Assembly (NCBI GenBank): GCA_963706315.1 | Contig: CAVPMA010000019.1 | Location: forward strand, 124,001 to 188,000 | Direction of reading: 5' to 3' | From: CALMEC01 sp963706315 | GTDB lineage: Bacteria > Actinomycetota > Thermoleophilia > Miltoncostaeales > Miltoncostaeaceae | Length of the DNA stretch: 64,000 nt | Shown: piece after piece, positions 61,316-64,000 of the stretch | Layout: each line of letters begins with the position of its first letter | How positions within the stretch are numbered: the stretch's first letter is position 1 | Position numbers and translations under genes: made by a program | The notes under the pieces: generated by a model | What the model was told of the DNA's origin: nothing | Seen by the model: only the letters and a program-made list of their open reading frames with translations | The model's database searches: none

Positions 61316-63841
61316 ATGGCTCGGTCACTGATCATCTGCGAGAAGCCCTCCGTCGCACGCGACGTGTCGACGGCGCTGCCCGGCAAGTTCGCCAAGGCCG
61401 GCGACTTCTACGAGGGCGACTCCGCGGTCGTCGGATTCGCCATCGGGCACCTCGTCGAGCAGGTCGACCCTGACCAGTACGACGAGCGCTACAAGAAATG
61501 GAAGTACGAGGACCTGCCCATCATCCCGGGCGCGTTCAGGTACCAGGCCCGTGACGCGAAGGCGGGCAAGCAGCTCAAGGCGCTCCACAAGTACATGACG
61601 TCCGACGATGTCGACGTGATCGTCAACGCGTGCGACGCCGGACGCGAGGGCGAGCTCATCTTCAAGCTCATCCTCGAGACGGCTCCGAAGAAGGCGCGTG
61701 AGAAGCCTGTGAAGCGGGCGTGGTTCTCGTCCATGACCGCCCAGGCGATTCGCGACGCGTTCGAGCACCTCCGCGACGACGAGGAGATGGTTCCGCTCGA
61801 GGAGGCGGCCCGAGCGCGCAGCGAGGCGGACTGGCTCGTGGGCATGAACGCCACGCGCGCCGCGACCACCAAGGCCGGGTCGGTGCGCAAGGTGCTCTCA
61901 CTCGGCCGGGTCCAGACGCCCACGCTCGCGCTCATCGTCGGGCGCGACGTGGCGATCCAGGCGTTCGTGCCGGAGGACTACTGGGAGGTCGAGGCGACGT
62001 TCGCCACCTCCGGCGGAGCCCGGTACGTCGGGCTCTGGCACGAGGGGCCCAAGAGCCGCCTCCCCGCGGGCGAGCCCGCCGAGGCGATCGTCGCGACCGT
62101 GAGCGGCAAGCCCGCGGTGGTGGAGTCGCTCGAGACGAAGCCGCAGACCGAGCAGTCGCCGCTCCTGTACGACCTCACGACCCTCCAGCGCGAGGCGAAC
62201 CGCCGGTTCGGTTTCTCCGCCCAGCGCACCCTCTCGGCCGCGCAGGCCCTGTACGACCAGTACAAGCTCCTCACCTACCCGCGAACCAGCTCCCGCTACC
62301 TGTCCGGCGACATGGTCGCCCAGCTCAAGCCCATCGCCGCCCGGGTGGGATCGGCCGCGCCGGTCTACGCAGACGCCGCTCGCTACGTGGTCGGGCTCGA
62401 CAAGCTGCCGCTCGGGAAGGTCATCAACGACGCGAAGGTGACCGACCACCACGCCATCATCCCGACCGACGCCGACCACGACATCGCCGGGCTCCCGCGC
62501 GACGAGGCCCGCATCTACGACATGGTCGCCCGCCGGTTCCTCGCGGTGTTCCATCCCCCGGCGCGGTTCGAGAACACGGTGATCGAGACCCGCTGCGAGG
62601 AGCACCTGTTCCGCAGCCGGGGGAAGGTGATGATCGAGGCCGGCTGGCGCGCGGTCTACGGCGAGGAGGCCGACGAGACGCGCGGCCCGGCGAAGGAGGA
62701 CGAGGAGCGCGAGCAGAAGCTGCCGCAACTCCGCGAGGGCGAGGCCGTCGACTGCGCCGAGGCGGAGGCGCTCGCGAAGCGTACGAAGCCGCCGGCCCGC
62801 TACACCGAGGGCACGCTCCTGCGCGCCATGGAGACCGCCGGGAAGCTCGTCGACAACGACGAGGCGGCCGAGGCCATGAAGGACGCCGGGCTCGGCACGC
62901 CGGCGACCCGCGCCGCGACGATCGAGCGGCTCATCGACGCCGAATACGTCGAGCGCGACGGCAAGAGCCTGCGCGCCACGGAGAAGGGCGTCGGGCTCAT
63001 CCAGATGCTCGGCGACCACGTGCTGACGAAGCCTGAGCTCACCGGCCGCTGGGAGCAGCGCCTCAACGAGATCCAGCGCGGCACCGAGCGCCACGAGGAC
63101 TTCCGGCGCGACGTCGAGGAGTTCACCCGAGACGTCGTTGCGTGGTTCGCGGACAAGGACCGCGAGGACCTGCGCGTCGAGCGCCGCCGGCTCGGGCCGT
63201 GCCCGACCCCCGGCTGCGAGGGCCACATCGTCGAGTACCCCAAGAGCTACGGGTGCGACAGCTACAAGAGCAAGGACGAGCCCGGCTGCGGCTACACCCT
63301 CTGGAAGCAGGCGAACGGCAAGACGCTCACCATGGAGCAGGCGCTCGAGCACATCGCCGCCGGGCGCTCCAGCAAGGACCTCGCCGCCGAGCGGGAGGTG
63401 CTGGGCCCCTGCCCGACGCCCGGGTGCGGCGGGGAGATCATCGAGCGGACCCGAAGCTACGGCTGCACGAGCTGGAAGAGCCGCAGCGAGACCGGGTGCG
63501 GATTCGTCATCTGGAAGCGCGTGCGCGGCCAAAAGGGCGAGGTCGACGTGGAGACCGCCCGCAGCATGGTGGCCGCGGGCGAGACCAACGCTGCGCCTGC
63601 GCCGTCGAAGGAGCCCATCGGCAAGTGCCCCACGCCCGGCTGCGGCGGCGACATCGTCGCCAACAGCCGAGCCTACGGCTGCACCAGCTGGAAGAGCCGC
63701 AAGAGCCCCGGCTGCGGCTTCGTCATCTGGAAGCGCGAGAGCGGCCACGAGGTCACCCCGGAGGAGGCCGCCGAGCGCATCCGCGAGGCGCACGAGCAGG
63801 CAGCCGCAACGCCGGCGGGCGCCACCACCGCCGCGAAATGA
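61316..63841 (+). CDS. topB: Type IA DNA topoisomerase, TopB/topoisomerase III-like, with three C-terminal Cys repeats
   Basis: 841 residues. TOPRIM domain: SLIICEKPSVARDVSTALPG and the acidic triad in NACDAGREGELIF. The active-site Tyr near residue 321 lies in KLLTYPRTSSRYLSGDM; GRVQTPTLALIVGRD and HHAIIPTD are typical of the topoisomerase III branch. After GLGTPATRAATIERL come three repeats near residues 627, 699 and 771: CPTPGCxG, YGCxS(W/Y)KS and GCG(F/Y), followed by (I/L)WK. Topoisomerase III resolves recombination and replication intermediates. The stop overlaps the next gene (ATGA). Confidence 0.9.
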   Translation: MARSLIICEKPSVARDVSTALPGKFAKAGDFYEGDSAVVGFAIGHLVEQVDPDQYDERYKKWKYEDLPIIPGAFRYQARDAKAGKQLKALHKYMTSDDVDVIVNACDAGREGELIFKLILETAPKKAREKPVKRAWFSSMTAQAIRDAFEHLRDDEEMVPLEEAARARSEADWLVGMNATRAATTKAGSVRKVLSLGRVQTPTLALIVGRDVAIQAFVPEDYWEVEATFATSGGARYVGLWHEGPKSRLPAGEPAEAIVATVSGKPAVVESLETKPQTEQSPLLYDLTTLQREANRRFGFSAQRTLSAAQALYDQYKLLTYPRTSSRYLSGDMVAQLKPIAARVGSAAPVYADAARYVVGLDKLPLGKVINDAKVTDHHAIIPTDADHDIAGLPRDEARIYDMVARRFLAVFHPPARFENTVIETRCEEHLFRSRGKVMIEAGWRAVYGEEADETRGPAKEDEEREQKLPQLREGEAVDCAEAEALAKRTKPPARYTEGTLLRAMETAGKLVDNDEAAEAMKDAGLGTPATRAATIERLIDAEYVERDGKSLRATEKGVGLIQMLGDHVLTKPELTGRWEQRLNEIQRGTERHEDFRRDVEEFTRDVVAWFADKDREDLRVERRRLGPCPTPGCEGHIVEYPKSYGCDSYKSKDEPGCGYTLWKQANGKTLTMEQALEHIAAGRSSKDLAAEREVLGPCPTPGCGGEIIERTRSYGCTSWKSRSETGCGFVIWKRVRGQKGEVDVETARSMVAAGETNAAPAPSKEPIGKCPTPGCGGDIVANSRAYGCTSWKSRKSPGCGFVIWKRESGHEVTPEEAAERIREAHEQAAATPAGATTAAK

Positions 63842-64000
63842 CCCCCGGCGAGGTCGCCGACCACGTCCTCGCCCGCTCGACCTGGCGGTATTCGCGGGCG
63901 TCGGGGCCGGGCGGCCAGCATCGCGATCACACCGAGACACGCGCCGAGCTCGTGGTGAGAGGCGAGGCCCTCGAGGGGCTTCCACCGGAGATCGCCGCGC
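63838..64000 (+). CDS. Release-factor-like protein with GGQ motif (N-terminal part; runs off the window)
   Basis: 54 codons are visible. After VADHVLARSTWRY the sequence SRASGPGGQHRDHTETRAEL carries the GGQ motif that triggers peptidyl-tRNA hydrolysis, in the short-N-terminus context of ArfB/YaeJ-type rescue factors rather than a full RF1/RF2. Family members usually read GPGGQHVNKT; here HRDHT replaces HVNKT. The start overlaps the topoisomerase stop, so the two are coupled. Confidence 0.75.
   Translation, partial: MTPGEVADHVLARSTWRYSRASGPGGQHRDHTETRAELVVRGEALEGLPPEIAA

Overview
The window is a very GC-rich bacterial chromosome segment, densely coded, with tightly overlapping genes (ATGA, GTGA, TTGA and CTGA start/stop junctions). 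Gene order (tlyA-nadK-recN; aroC-aroK-aroB-aroQ-pepQ-efp-accB-accC-nusB; mnmA, alaS-ruvX-mltG; hisS-aspS), many GTG/TTG starts and a complete type IV pilus locus point to a deep-branching actinobacterium. Class Thermoleophilia (or nearby Rubrobacteria) is the best guess; this is inferred from content, not from a marker-gene tree.

Layout: 0-13.6 kb holds a DUF3891 fragment, a RodZ-like protein, CTP synthase, an M20 peptidase, a secreted FG-GAP protein, a putative protein-deglycation pair (LMW-PTP plus fructosamine kinase), the tlyA-nadK-recN operon, a CorA-like transporter bracketed by a repeat family, and a secreted subtilase. 13.7-22.4 kb is one long minus-strand operon for shikimate synthesis, EF-P, acetyl-CoA carboxylase biotin subunits and NusB. 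22.4-34.8 kb is the type IV pilus region: pilD-pilM-pilN-pilO-lipoprotein, three pilins (two almost identical), pilB-pilT-pilC, and a divergent membrane-anchored acidic protein. 34.9-47 kb carries aroE, mltG, ruvX, alaS, a NifU-MnmA fusion, a secreted thioredoxin-fold protein, aspS and hisS. 47-64 kb carries a formiminotransferase, a heterodimeric ABC exporter, two tRNAs, a large LuxR regulator, an MFS transporter, a membrane HD-GYP protein, pseudouridine catabolism genes, a hydrolase, a PPi-type phosphofructokinase, a topoisomerase III-like enzyme and the start of a GGQ-motif release-factor-like gene.

The most interesting system is regulatory. Every transcription unit of the pilus region, including the divergent gene at 33.1 kb, is preceded by a sigma-28/FliA/WhiG-type promoter (TNAAG, 14-15 bases, GCCGAT). 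The same signature, with one -35 mismatch, precedes the HD-GYP gene 24 kb away. In Rubrobacter radiotolerans the sigma factor WhiG is held by the anti-sigma RsiG plus c-di-GMP and controls type IV pili. A c-di-GMP phosphodiesterase gene inside the same regulon would close a feedback loop.

Other notable points: an AccB fused to a pyruvate-carboxylase-like domain that has lost its catalytic residues; a NifU-like domain fused to MnmA; three intergenic arrays of a 20-base repeat with a 38-base period; many probably leaderless mRNAs; and four single-base indels in short homopolymers that break conserved genes (rodZ-like, pilT, aspS, HD-GYP), which look more like assembly errors than pseudogenes.
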